DNA of 64,000 nucleotides from positions 868,001-932,000 of the forward strand of contig NZ_CP011807.3 of assembly GCF_001029105.3 (NCBI RefSeq). Reading direction: 5' to 3'. Positions 49,762 to 57,463 of the stretch are shown piece after piece. The notes beneath the pieces were generated by a model. That model made no database searches, was not told the DNA's origin, and was given only the letters and a program-made list of their open reading frames with translations. Source of the DNA: Pandoraea faecigallinarum (GTDB lineage Bacteria > Pseudomonadota > Gammaproteobacteria > Burkholderiales > Burkholderiaceae). Each line of letters begins with the position of its first letter. The stretch's first letter is position 1. Both the position numbers and the translations under genes were made by a program.

Positions 49762-49791
49762 GACCCGACGCGATAGGGCGTCGGGTCTTTT
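49762..49791. terminator. terminator after the glutamate-synthase-like gene
   Basis: GACCCGACGC and GCGTCGGGTC with a 6-base loop, followed by TTTT. A-rich sequence on the other side allows bidirectional use. It marks the boundary before the type III secretion island. Confidence 0.9.
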
Positions 49792-49946
49792 CGTTTACCG
49801 ATAGTTTTCTTCCCAAATACCAAAATCGCGGGCGGTGGCGGCTCACATTAAGGTCTCCACCGGATGATGCTCGCGCGCGTACTCGCCTATCGTGTGGCCT
49901 TCGACTTTGTCATCCCGCCGACGGATTGTCGTCAGAGGAGGAGCCT

Positions 49947-50747
49947 ATGAGTACGGTGCGATTTCTGATCAGCCGCCACGACGTCAAACTCGATGTGAAC
50001 GGTCTCGTGCACACGTTGCCCGCGGGCAGCATGACGGCGACCAGTTCGGACGCGACGATCGATGCCCCCGGGCCTGTGGTGTCTCACGATTTTCATGCCT
50101 GCGATTTGCAGGCGCTGTATCCGGACGTCGTCGATCTGCTCGACCGGCGTCCGTTGGGTGTCTTCCATCGGCAAGCGGCGCGCACGCTGATTCTCGAGCC
50201 CACGATGGTGGACGTGGCGATGACATTGCAGAACGTCGACCGAATGGCGATGCTGCGCTTTTTCTACGTCTACTGTCTGTGCCGCGACCAGCGCTACTTC
50301 TCGGCGATGTTGCGCCAGACGATCGCGGGCAGTCACTCGCTGTTCGATTTCGTCGAAGCGAACTTCCACCGGCCGTGGCCGGTGGGCCGGCTCGCCGAGG
50401 AGTTCGGTATGCCGTTGCGCAAGTTCCGTTATCTGTTTCAGCAGACGTACGGCATGCCGGCCAAGCAGTGGTTGCTCGAGCGCCGGTTGCGGCTCGCCCG
50501 GGATCTGTTGCTGTCGACGCGTCACAAGGTGCTCGACATTGCGCTCGAGTGCGGCTTCACCAATCACGCCCATTTCACCGATACGTTTCGCAAGCGCTTC
50601 GATTGCGCGCCCACGGAGATTCGTCTGGGCACCCCGCCGCAGCGAGGCGGCCGCCGTGTCGCCATGCCGCGCGCCGATGCCTACGCCGCCATGCGAGCCG
50701 ATCTGGTGGCCGGACACGGCGCGATCACCGACGCGGGGGTCGTATGA
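49947..50747 (+). CDS. AraC-family regulator at the head of the T3SS operon
   Basis: A 266-residue protein with a divergent N-terminal region and a C-terminal double helix-turn-helix (about 130-230). WPVGRLAEEFGMPLRKFRYLFQQTYG and DIALECGFTNHAHFTDTFRKRFDCAP are the AraC marks. Position directly before and overlapping (ATGA) the needle gene suggests that it controls secretion genes, as InvF/MxiE/HrpB-type regulators do in other systems. AGAGGAGGAG precedes ATG 49947; the preceding in-frame TTG at 49926 would swallow the ribosome site. Confidence 0.85.
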   Translation: MSTVRFLISRHDVKLDVNGLVHTLPAGSMTATSSDATIDAPGPVVSHDFHACDLQALYPDVVDLLDRRPLGVFHRQAARTLILEPTMVDVAMTLQNVDRMAMLRFFYVYCLCRDQRYFSAMLRQTIAGSHSLFDFVEANFHRPWPVGRLAEEFGMPLRKFRYLFQQTYGMPAKQWLLERRLRLARDLLLSTRHKVLDIALECGFTNHAHFTDTFRKRFDCAPTEIRLGTPPQRGGRRVAMPRADAYAAMRADLVAGHGAITDAGVV

Positions 50748-50962
50748 ACGTCGAAGAGATCCACCGCGGCATGGGCGAGGGCGTGCGTCAGTTGTCGGAC
50801 GAAGCGACGCAGGCCGTTCGCACCCAGGAAGTCAACGACCCGCGACACATGCTCGACGTGCAGTTCAAATTGCAGCAGTTCTCCACGGCCGTGGGGTTGC
50901 ATAGCGCCACGATTAAGCTCATCAAGGACACCGTGATGGGCATCATCGCCAAGATTGCCTGA
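50744..50962 (+). CDS. sctF: T3SS needle subunit, SctF (SsaG/EscF-like)
   Basis: A 72-residue protein, the length of needle subunits. MNVEEIHRGMGEGVRQLSDEA and the C-terminal MLDVQFKLQQFSTAVGLHSATIKLIKDTVMGIIAKI closely follow the SsaG/EscF pattern (ELQFAVQQYS... IKD at the end). It polymerises into the extracellular needle. Start shares ATGA with the AraC gene. Confidence 0.88.
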   Translation: MNVEEIHRGMGEGVRQLSDEATQAVRTQEVNDPRHMLDVQFKLQQFSTAVGLHSATIKLIKDTVMGIIAKIA

Positions 50963-51041
50963 GTTGTTGCCTGCGTTGCCCGAGTCCCGAACTTTCGGGA
51001 CGGCGAGGGGCGAGGCGACACGACGGCGAGACGACCTCGAC

Positions 51042-51536
51042 ATGACGACGAACGCGTTTCAGTCCCCAGCGACAAGCGACACCTCCCAGTGGCTCGACGC
51101 CGCTACGCGTCAGCACATTGTCGAGTTGGCGCTCGCCGGGGCGCAGCACGGCCTGGCGACGCAGGCACGCGTGATACTCGGCGCGCTGCCGTCGCTCGTT
51201 CCGCACGAGGAAGCGTGTCTCGGTCTGCACGCCGCGCTGCTCATCGCGCTGGGCGATACCTCCGCCGCGCGTGTCTGCCTGACCGAACTCGCCGCGCGAG
51301 GACAGGCCGACGCCCCCACGGCCAACGTGCTACGGCATTGGCTTGAGGCGACCGAGGCCGATCCGACGCGGCGCGGGGTGATGCAGCCTTCGCCTGTACC
51401 GCTCATGTCTGCCATGCCGCCCTTGTTGTCGATGCCGTGCGCGTCCCCGGTTTGCGCTGCGCCGGCGCCCTCGCACGCGTCATCCTCATCATCCTCATCA
51501 TCCTCATCCTCCACATCTTCCCTTCCTTCGTTATGA
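51042..51536 (+). CDS. sctG: T3SS needle co-chaperone, SctG (SsaH/EscG-like)
   Basis: 164 residues. The first 105 look like the TPR-like helical EscG/SsaH/YscG needle chaperones (QHIVELALAGAQHGLATQARVILGALPSLVPHEEACLGLHAALLIALGD). The C-terminal 45 are low-complexity, ending in a run of about 11 serines coded by an imperfect TCA/TCC microsatellite at 51479-51513. It follows sctF as ssaH follows ssaG. The stop overlaps the next ATG. Confidence 0.78.
   Translation: MTTNAFQSPATSDTSQWLDAATRQHIVELALAGAQHGLATQARVILGALPSLVPHEEACLGLHAALLIALGDTSAARVCLTELAARGQADAPTANVLRHWLEATEADPTRRGVMQPSPVPLMSAMPPLLSMPCASPVCAAPAPSHASSSSSSSSSSSTSSLPSL
51479..51513 (+). repeat. TCATCC-type trinucleotide microsatellite inside sctG
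   Basis: Repeats of TCATCC and TCATCATCC code for a serine run. All units are multiples of three, so copy-number change alters the serine tract without a frameshift. Confidence 0.85.
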
Positions 51537-51901
51537 CGACTCCTTCTCCTTCCCCTTCTCCGGTGACGGGATACCCGTGTGCTGCTGCGGTATCGGCGAC
51601 AGTCCCTCCGGCCTCGCCGGCCGGTGCCTGTCCCGGCGCCGACGCTGCCCGCTTCGATCAGGCGCTCGCCAGCGCGCCATCGTTGCCGGAGCACCATCTG
51701 CTCAACGCGGCGGGCAAGCTGGCGAGTCACACCGAATATCTCGCGCAGCGCGCCACGCTGGACGAACGGGCGCTCGACGACCCGGCTCGGTTGCTCGATA
51801 CGCAGCGCGAAATCACCGAACGGGTGCTCGCGCTTGAATTCGTCGCAAAGGTGGCGGGTGCGGCGACGCAAGGGGTAAACAAGCTGGTTCACATGCAATG
51901 A
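51533..51901 (+). CDS. sctI: T3SS inner rod protein SctI (SsaI-like)
   Basis: 122 residues. An N-terminal Pro/Ala-rich part precedes RFDQALA and a helical C-terminus LLDTQREITERVLALEFVAKVAGAATQGVNKLVHMQ, as in SsaI/PrgJ-like rod proteins. ATGA overlaps at both ends tie it to sctG and sctJ. The gene position equals ssaI in SPI-2. Confidence 0.82.
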   Translation: MTTPSPSPSPVTGYPCAAAVSATVPPASPAGACPGADAARFDQALASAPSLPEHHLLNAAGKLASHTEYLAQRATLDERALDDPARLLDTQREITERVLALEFVAKVAGAATQGVNKLVHMQ

Positions 51902-52713
51902 CGCACGGCGTTCGTTTCGTGAGCACCGTGATGTCCCGTCTGCGGCGATGTGTGCACGTACGGCACTGGCTCGTATGCGGGTGTCTGCTCGTCCTGACCG
52001 GTTGCAAGGTCGAACTGCATCGCGCGCTGAGCGAGACCGAGGCCAACCAGATGCTCGCGTTGTTGCTTGTCTCCGGGCTTCAGGCGGACAAGCGCGCGGA
52101 TACGGCGGGCATGACGATCCGGATCGAACGCGCCGATTTCGTCCGTGGCGTGGAAGTGCTTCGTCAACATGGCCTCCCGCGTCAAAAGCGCGCATCGGTC
52201 GAAGACGTTTTTCCGTCGGGACAACTGGTCAGTTCGCCCGTGCAGGAGCAGGCCAAGCTCATCTTCCTCAAGGAACAGCGTCTGGAGCGCATGCTCGCGG
52301 CGCTCGATGGTGTGATGGTCGCCGAGGTGTCCATCGCGCAGGTGCCCACGGACTCGGCGGGCCGCGCGACGCTTCCGCCCGGCGTGGCCGTCTTCGTCAA
52401 GTACAGTCCGGAGATCAACATGACGCAGCACATGACCGATATTCGGAGTCTCGTGCACGACAGCGTGCCCGGCGTGTCGCCCGAGCGAATCAGTATCGTG
52501 TTGCAGCCCGCCGACTATCGGCTGCCGCGCGCGGCGATCGAAGCGGCGGCGCAGACCGATGGCGCGGCGGCCGGTGTGAGGTGGCGGCCGCTGTTGGGGT
52601 GGGCGATGCTCGCGGCGGCGACGGTGGCGCTGGGGCTTTTGGGCGTCGTGGCGTGGCGTCGACGCGGCGCGTGGGTGGGCCGCTTGCGTCAGCGCGTCGC
52701 GAAAGCGACGTAG
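51898..52713 (+). CDS. sctJ: T3SS inner-membrane ring lipoprotein SctJ
   Basis: 271 residues. A lipoprotein signal has lipobox LTGC with Cys36; the YscJ/FliF domain runs LHRALSETEANQMLALLLVSGLQADKR through ALDGVMVAEVSIAQVP to PGVSPERISIVLQPADY. A C-terminal membrane segment (about 231-250) is present. It forms the inner-membrane ring of the basal body. ATG 51898 overlaps the sctI stop. Confidence 0.93.
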   Translation: MTHGVRFVSTVMSRLRRCVHVRHWLVCGCLLVLTGCKVELHRALSETEANQMLALLLVSGLQADKRADTAGMTIRIERADFVRGVEVLRQHGLPRQKRASVEDVFPSGQLVSSPVQEQAKLIFLKEQRLERMLAALDGVMVAEVSIAQVPTDSAGRATLPPGVAVFVKYSPEINMTQHMTDIRSLVHDSVPGVSPERISIVLQPADYRLPRAAIEAAAQTDGAAAGVRWRPLLGWAMLAAATVALGLLGVVAWRRRGAWVGRLRQRVAKAT

Positions 52714-53351
52714 TGGGGGACGCACTGCTGGCGAGCCTCATCTGGCGACCGGGCCGGCACATGGACGATGGGTGGTGGGACGCATTCGGGTTGGCGGCAT
52801 GGCGGGCGTCCTACCGTAAGCATCCGGCATGCCGTGCGAGCGTCGATCGACTGCTGATCGAACGGCGCGGATGGCCGGACGCGACGCGCCCCGGCGATTG
52901 CGCACCTGCGATGAGTGACGCCGCTCACGCCATGCTGCGTTCCGTGGCGAACCTGCGTCGAATGGCAATCGCTTATGGTCTGCGCTCGTTCGGTTGCCCG
53001 GATTACCTCCTGCTCGGCAATTACCGCAGGGCGCTGTCGCCGTGGCTCGACGCATGGCAGTGCGATCGTCTGCTGCTGACTCGGCAGGACTGGCCGGAGA
53101 TCCGGGCATTGTCACCGGACGCGATCGTCTCGGCGGCGCTGGCGCATACGGGCGAATGTCTCGACGCCGCGCAGCCTACGGGCAGCGTCTCCGATGATGG
53201 TGTCGCGACGGTTCGTGTCGCGGCCCGCCTGTTGCTGCCCCCGCCGCCGCGGACGTCGTCAACGCTGATGGACAGTCCCGTTGCGGACGACATATGGCCG
53301 CGGCTCGCGGCGTTGGAGAGAATGCTATGTATGTCATCGACTACGCATTGA
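52713..53351 (+). CDS. sctK: T3SS sorting-platform accessory protein, SctK position
   Basis: 212 residues from GTG 52713, which shares one base with the sctJ stop. The start LLASLIWRPGRHMDDGWWD fits the F/W-x-P-x-x-Y/H-x-x pattern of SctK/OrgA/STM1410-like proteins, and GCPDYLLLGNYRRALSPWLD is a plausible later block. An ATG at 52761 is an alternative. The identification rests mainly on order (after sctJ, before sctL), as in SPI-2. Its 3' end overlaps sctL. Confidence 0.65.
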   Translation: MGDALLASLIWRPGRHMDDGWWDAFGLAAWRASYRKHPACRASVDRLLIERRGWPDATRPGDCAPAMSDAAHAMLRSVANLRRMAIAYGLRSFGCPDYLLLGNYRRALSPWLDAWQCDRLLLTRQDWPEIRALSPDAIVSAALAHTGECLDAAQPTGSVSDDGVATVRVAARLLLPPPPRTSSTLMDSPVADDIWPRLAALERMLCMSSTTH

Positions 53352-54016
53352 CCCCCATGGAATCGATCGACGGCCCCGCTCCGGCGGGGCCGGTGCTTTC
53401 CCGCGAGGTGCTGGAGACGCTGCGCCAGCAGGCAGGCGAGCGCGCGCGTTGGATGGAAGCGGCTCGCACTGCGCGGGATGCGGCCAGCGCCGAGCACGCG
53501 CAAGCGCTGCGCGACATCGAGGCGCAGCGAAACGCATGGCAGGAAGCGGCGCGGGCGCAGGCGAAGCAGGACGCGCAGACACTGGCCGAAGCGGCTCGCC
53601 AGGCGGCCGTCGTGCAGGCGGTGGAGTGGCTCGTCGACGAGGCTTCGATGGAGCGGGAGATCATGCGTTCACTGGAACGCCGCATCGCCGACGCGCTGAC
53701 GGTGGCGTTGTCGAATTTCGTCGACAAGCTCGATATCGGTGAGCGTTTTGCGCACCGAGTCTGCCGTACATTGCCCAGCCTGGTGCGCGACGGCGCGCTT
53801 GTGCTGCGCGTGCCGCCCATGCAGCAACGCGCAATCGCCGACGCACTGCGCGAGGCGGACATCGTGCTGGCGTGTTCCGCGGACGCGACGCTCGCGGGGC
53901 GGCAGGCGCGTCTCGAAAGCGAATGGGTGACCGTCTGCCTGGATCTCGATGCGGACCTGGCGGCAGTCATCGACCGTTTGCGCGTCGGTCCGAGTCTGGA
54001 GGTCGCTTATGGTTGA
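53327..54016 (+). CDS. sctL: T3SS stator protein SctL (SsaK/YscL-like)
   Basis: 229 residues: an N-terminal stretch, an Ala/Arg/Glu-rich coiled coil (about 35-105), then the HrpE/YscL/FliH domain with VEWLVDEASMEREIMRSLERRIADAL and LESEWVTVCLDLDADLAAVIDRL. It links the ATPase to the sorting platform. The start ATG 53327 lies within the end of sctK, and its stop overlaps sctW. Confidence 0.82.
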   Translation: MYVIDYALTPMESIDGPAPAGPVLSREVLETLRQQAGERARWMEAARTARDAASAEHAQALRDIEAQRNAWQEAARAQAKQDAQTLAEAARQAAVVQAVEWLVDEASMEREIMRSLERRIADALTVALSNFVDKLDIGERFAHRVCRTLPSLVRDGALVLRVPPMQQRAIADALREADIVLACSADATLAGRQARLESEWVTVCLDLDADLAAVIDRLRVGPSLEVAYG

Positions 54017-55145
54017 ACGTCTGCCGTCCTCGAACAATCCGCGTGTGGGGGGCACGCAGGAGAATGCGGCCCTCGAACGAATGCTTGACGACGAATGGCA
54101 GGCGCTCGAAGCCGACGCCATGTCGGCCCGCGGCACGTTCGCCGATGTGCCAGGCCATGTGGCCCTGATCGAAGCGACCATCGCGCAAAACGAGGAGGCG
54201 GCGTTTGCGGAGTCGCAGGAGAATCTCAGCTTCGCACTCGGGGTACGTTTTCGCCGCACGGGCGAGCGTGATGTGCGCGACGACAGGCAGCGTGCGCGCG
54301 CCCTGTTCGAGCAACAGATGCACCGATTTGCGCGCGTCAACGGGGCGCAGTTCGAACGGCTGCGCGGGCAGTTGCGCGACTTACCCTTCGTTCCGGATCC
54401 GCTTCAGCTTATTCGGCAGGCGCAGTTGTCGGCGGGACACGCTGCGCTGGTTGTTGCCGCATGGCTAGCGGACAGCGGACTCGACGTCGGTACGCGACAC
54501 CGGTTGCGGCGCGTGTTGGACACGCTGACCGCGTCGCAAACGTGGAGCATCGAAGCGTTCGCCGCGCTTGAATGCGGCGATGGCGCGGCCCCGGGCATGG
54601 CCTTGATGCAGCAACTCAAATCGCTCTTTCGCCAGGCGCAAGGACCGCAACGCACACTTACGCAATGGTTCGACGAGTGCCGTCGATTCAGCCAGCGCCG
54701 TGCGCGCTTGCGGGCGCTTATGCAGGCGCTGGGTCTGGAACTGGGAGCGCAGCAGGCGGATGCCGATACGCAGCGTCTATCGGCCGTGATCGACGACTTG
54801 CGCCGCGTGGTGTTGTTCCTCACGCTCGAGTCGGCCTGCGAGTCGTCGGCGCGTGCGGTGCGTGAAGCGGGCTGCCGGGCGTTCGATACGGACGCGATGA
54901 TTGCCGAGGTCCTCACACTGCTCGATCAGCCGTGGGTCGGTGCGCAGTGGCTCACGCAGCGGGCTTCGCACCTTGGAATGACGACGGTCGACGTTCGCTA
55001 CGCCTTCGCGCGCGGTCTGACGCACCTCGTCAAGTCGGCCGATGAAGGGTGTTTCCGCGACGACACGCAGCGCGAGGCGCTTGAAGAGGCGCTGGACACC
55101 TGGCGCACGGAAATCGCGCAGGAAGGCGATGCCATGAGAGGGTGA
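54009..55145 (+). CDS. sctW: T3SS gatekeeper SctW (SsaL/SepL/YopN-like)
   Basis: 378 residues, all-helical, with the HrpJ/SepL pattern. An N-terminal variable part is followed by FVPDPLQLIRQAQL and LLDQPWVGAQWLTQRASHLG near the C-terminus. Gatekeepers set the order of translocator and effector export. It overlaps sctL and ends this operon; the gene after it is convergent. In SPI-2 this is ssaL. Confidence 0.8.
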   Translation: MVERLPSSNNPRVGGTQENAALERMLDDEWQALEADAMSARGTFADVPGHVALIEATIAQNEEAAFAESQENLSFALGVRFRRTGERDVRDDRQRARALFEQQMHRFARVNGAQFERLRGQLRDLPFVPDPLQLIRQAQLSAGHAALVVAAWLADSGLDVGTRHRLRRVLDTLTASQTWSIEAFAALECGDGAAPGMALMQQLKSLFRQAQGPQRTLTQWFDECRRFSQRRARLRALMQALGLELGAQQADADTQRLSAVIDDLRRVVLFLTLESACESSARAVREAGCRAFDTDAMIAEVLTLLDQPWVGAQWLTQRASHLGMTTVDVRYAFARGLTHLVKSADEGCFRDDTQREALEEALDTWRTEIAQEGDAMRG

Positions 55146-55222
55146 CGGGCGCATGCTCCATGCGCCGCGCGCAAGCGATGCTAAAAGGGAAGGGACGGAG
55201 GGCGAGGCGGGGTGACGACGGG

Positions 55223-55636
55223 TCAGGCGCGCAAATGCTCCCGGCAGAGCTTGATGCGATCGTAGAAATCGGTGAGCGCCTGCGCGAAGGGTTCCGGTTC
55301 GGCGGCCGAGTCTTCCTTGACTTGCGCGTGAAGGATCAGACGGTTGTCATGCTCGCGCAATTGCACGTGCCCTGTGACCGCCCACTCCGCGGGTTCTATC
55401 AGAAATTGCAACAGGCGTTCGCTGTTCGCTCTGTGCAATCGTGCCGCTTCGTCGGTCGCCACTACGGCGTGAATGCTGCACACCTGATTGTCCAGCGTCT
55501 CCACGATGATGCTGGGCGACGCGTTGAACGTCAGTTCGATAGGCGAGTGGTTGTCGACGGCGTCGATCTTGCCAGGGTCGCAGCCGATCAGTTTCAGAGC
55601 TTCGACGAGAGTTTGCGCTAGATCGTAACTGGGCAT
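55223..55636 (-). CDS. T3SS effector chaperone, InvB/SpaK-like
   Basis: 137 residues with clear similarity to Salmonella InvB: YDLAQTLVEALKLIGCDPGKI, then DNHSPIELTFNASPSIIVETLDNQV, and LTDFYDRIKLCREHLR at the end. Small acidic class IB chaperones keep effectors in a secretion-ready state. ATG 55636 gives the family length. It lies last in the leftward operon and converges with sctW. An InvB type (SPI-1 class) in an SPI-2-like island is unusual. Confidence 0.8.
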   Translation of the reverse strand: MPSYDLAQTLVEALKLIGCDPGKIDAVDNHSPIELTFNASPSIIVETLDNQVCSIHAVVATDEAARLHRANSERLLQFLIEPAEWAVTGHVQLREHDNRLILHAQVKEDSAAEPEPFAQALTDFYDRIKLCREHLRA

Positions 55637-55957
55637 GATAAACGTGGAGAGTGGAAGGTTTCGATGGCGCGCCCGGTACGAAGCCCGTGCCAGAAGACCG
55701 GGGACGATGGCAGAGGTTCCCACGTTTGGCCGCCCCTAACTTTGGTGGCGTGAACCGCGTTGTGGCTTCCGGGCACGTGCATGCGGCGATGTGGGGACTC
55801 ATGGGGACGACGGTCTGCATGGCATGCGTGATTGTCCGCGGCATTGTCGGTTCGGCGAGTTTTTCGACAACGGATACGCTGTCGCCTGCCGCTTTCGCGA
55901 TATCTCCCGGCGTCTCCGGCCGTCTCCGTTGGTTCCCGGCTGCACCGCAGCGACGCG
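55637..55957. other. intergenic region without a supported gene
   Basis: Between the InvB-like chaperone gene and ssaE. Open frames here have no family resemblance. It may carry a separate promoter for the chaperone gene. Confidence 0.5.
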
Positions 55958-56197
55958 TCAGGGTAGCTTTCCATACGATGTGCTGTAGCGGCGCGAGAGA
56001 CTTTCAAGAATTGCCTGCGCCGCCGTCACCGCCTGCTTTTGTGTCCGCGCCCGTGCATGTTGCGGCGGCGTGAGCGGCGTACGCAACACGGCGTCGAGCG
56101 TGCGGCCAGCACGATCGAGTTTGGCCGCAACGTCGCGAGATACCGTATCGGGCGACACCGCGAGGGCATCCTCAAGTCGGGTCAGACGAAGCGTCAT
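55958..56197 (-). CDS. T3SS SsaE/EscE-like small chaperone
   Basis: 79 residues, the same length as SsaE (about 80). LTRLEDALAVSPDTVSRDVAAKLDRA and AAQAILESLSRRYSTSYGKL match the SsaE start and end layout. SsaE/EscE acts with the SctG protein on needle or translocator subunits. Its start overlaps the end of sctD. Confidence 0.78.
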   Translation of the reverse strand: MTLRLTRLEDALAVSPDTVSRDVAAKLDRAGRTLDAVLRTPLTPPQHARARTQKQAVTAAQAILESLSRRYSTSYGKLP

Positions 56198-57461
56198 GGG
56201 ACGTCTCCGGGGTGAGTGGCAGGTAAAAGAGCCGGTCATGTGCGCTGATCGACACACCATCGGGATGGATCGCGACGATCCGTGTCCCGCCGGGTAATCG
56301 CACGCCTTGCGCGAGGCGGGTGCCGTCGGCAAGCGTGATCTGCGGTGCGCCGGGCGATCCGCCGATGCTGACCAGCGGCGCGGAAAAGCCCGTTTCGCCG
56401 AGTGTGGGAATCGGCGACGGAAGCGGCTCGATGCGCAACGGCATGGCGTTCGTTGGCCGGTTCCATGTGTCTGCAATGCCTTTTAGCGATGCCTGCCTGC
56501 CCGGCGATAGTGCGCCGGTGAGCCGCCATCCGCTGCGATCGCGCGAGATACCGATGCCGCGCAGTTGTCCCGCGTCGCGTAACGTTTTCACCAGTCGCTC
56601 GAAGCTGTTCGCGGCGCTGTCGGCGATCCGCCATCCGTGCGGCAGCGAGAGGGCGTCAAGCGCATCGGACGCCGCCCGCCATCGTGCATCGGCAATCAGC
56701 GGTCCGCCTACGAGCAGTGCGCCATCCTGCGCCACGCTCACCTGTGCCGCGCCGAAGCCATGGAGCCGCAGCAATGTGCCGACGGTTTGCACGGCAGTCT
56801 CCGGACACCATGTCTCGTCGCTCAGTGCCGTGCCCAGCCAGCGCGCTTCGGCACGCAATCGCGCGCGTGTGTCGTCGTCGAGACAGCCGCCAGACAACCG
56901 GACGGTGCCCTCCATGGTGCTGAGCTGGACATTCGGCGCGATGCGCGCCGCCAGGGTTTTCAACGCGTCCGGCTGCGGCGCACGGGAGATGACGTTGGCG
57001 GTGCCCGTTCGCCACATCGCAACGCCGGCACCGGCAATCAGCAACGAAAAACCGGTGGCGGCGAGCCAGGCGATGGTCGAGCGGCGCCGGGAGCCGTCGC
57101 CCGCCGATACGTCGGCGGACGCCGCCGCCGGGGAGGCCGCACGGCGAACGGGGCGTTTCGGCGACGGCGAAGGGAACGGCTGACTCCCGTCGCCGAGCCA
57201 TAACCCGAGGCCCGCCAGATCGATGACGGTGTGCAGGGGCAGGGCAGGCGCGTTCTCCGATGCGAACGGCTCACCGTCCACCCAGACGGGGGCCGTGGTG
57301 GCGAGACGTACCTCATCGTCGCCGATGGACAGCGTCACCGGCCCGTCGTGTTCGAGCGTCATTGCAATGTCGGCGTCGGCATGGCCGAGGGTGAGCGCGC
57401 CGACCGGCAGCGGCATGGGACGCCCGGCGAGCGGGCCGTCGAGGAGCGTCAGGGTGAGCAT
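56172..57461 (-). CDS. sctD: T3SS inner-membrane ring protein SctD (SsaD-like)
   Basis: 429 residues. An N-terminal cytoplasmic FHA-like domain (1-95), a proline-rich linker, one membrane segment (about 131-153, STIAWLAATGFSLLIAGAGVAMW), and a periplasmic part with repeated BON-like modules (MEGTVRLSGGCLDD, SVAQDGALLVGGPL). It builds the inner-membrane ring with SctJ. ATG 57461 lies just before the sctC stop. Confidence 0.85.
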   Translation of the reverse strand: MLTLTLLDGPLAGRPMPLPVGALTLGHADADIAMTLEHDGPVTLSIGDDEVRLATTAPVWVDGEPFASENAPALPLHTVIDLAGLGLWLGDGSQPFPSPSPKRPVRRAASPAAASADVSAGDGSRRRSTIAWLAATGFSLLIAGAGVAMWRTGTANVISRAPQPDALKTLAARIAPNVQLSTMEGTVRLSGGCLDDDTRARLRAEARWLGTALSDETWCPETAVQTVGTLLRLHGFGAAQVSVAQDGALLVGGPLIADARWRAASDALDALSLPHGWRIADSAANSFERLVKTLRDAGQLRGIGISRDRSGWRLTGALSPGRQASLKGIADTWNRPTNAMPLRIEPLPSPIPTLGETGFSAPLVSIGGSPGAPQITLADGTRLAQGVRLPGGTRIVAIHPDGVSISAHDRLFYLPLTPETSHDASSDPT

Positions 57462-57463
57462 CG

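Noticed and set aside
49722..49946. Left end of a mobile island (att site or tRNA) at the T3SS border
   Set aside because: No direct repeat, integrase gene or tRNA was found at the border, only a terminator; transfer of the island cannot be supported from this side.
55651..56073. Plus-strand frame of 140 codons between the chaperone and ssaE genes
   Set aside because: Overlaps ssaE antisense, lacks a ribosome site and any recognisable pattern.
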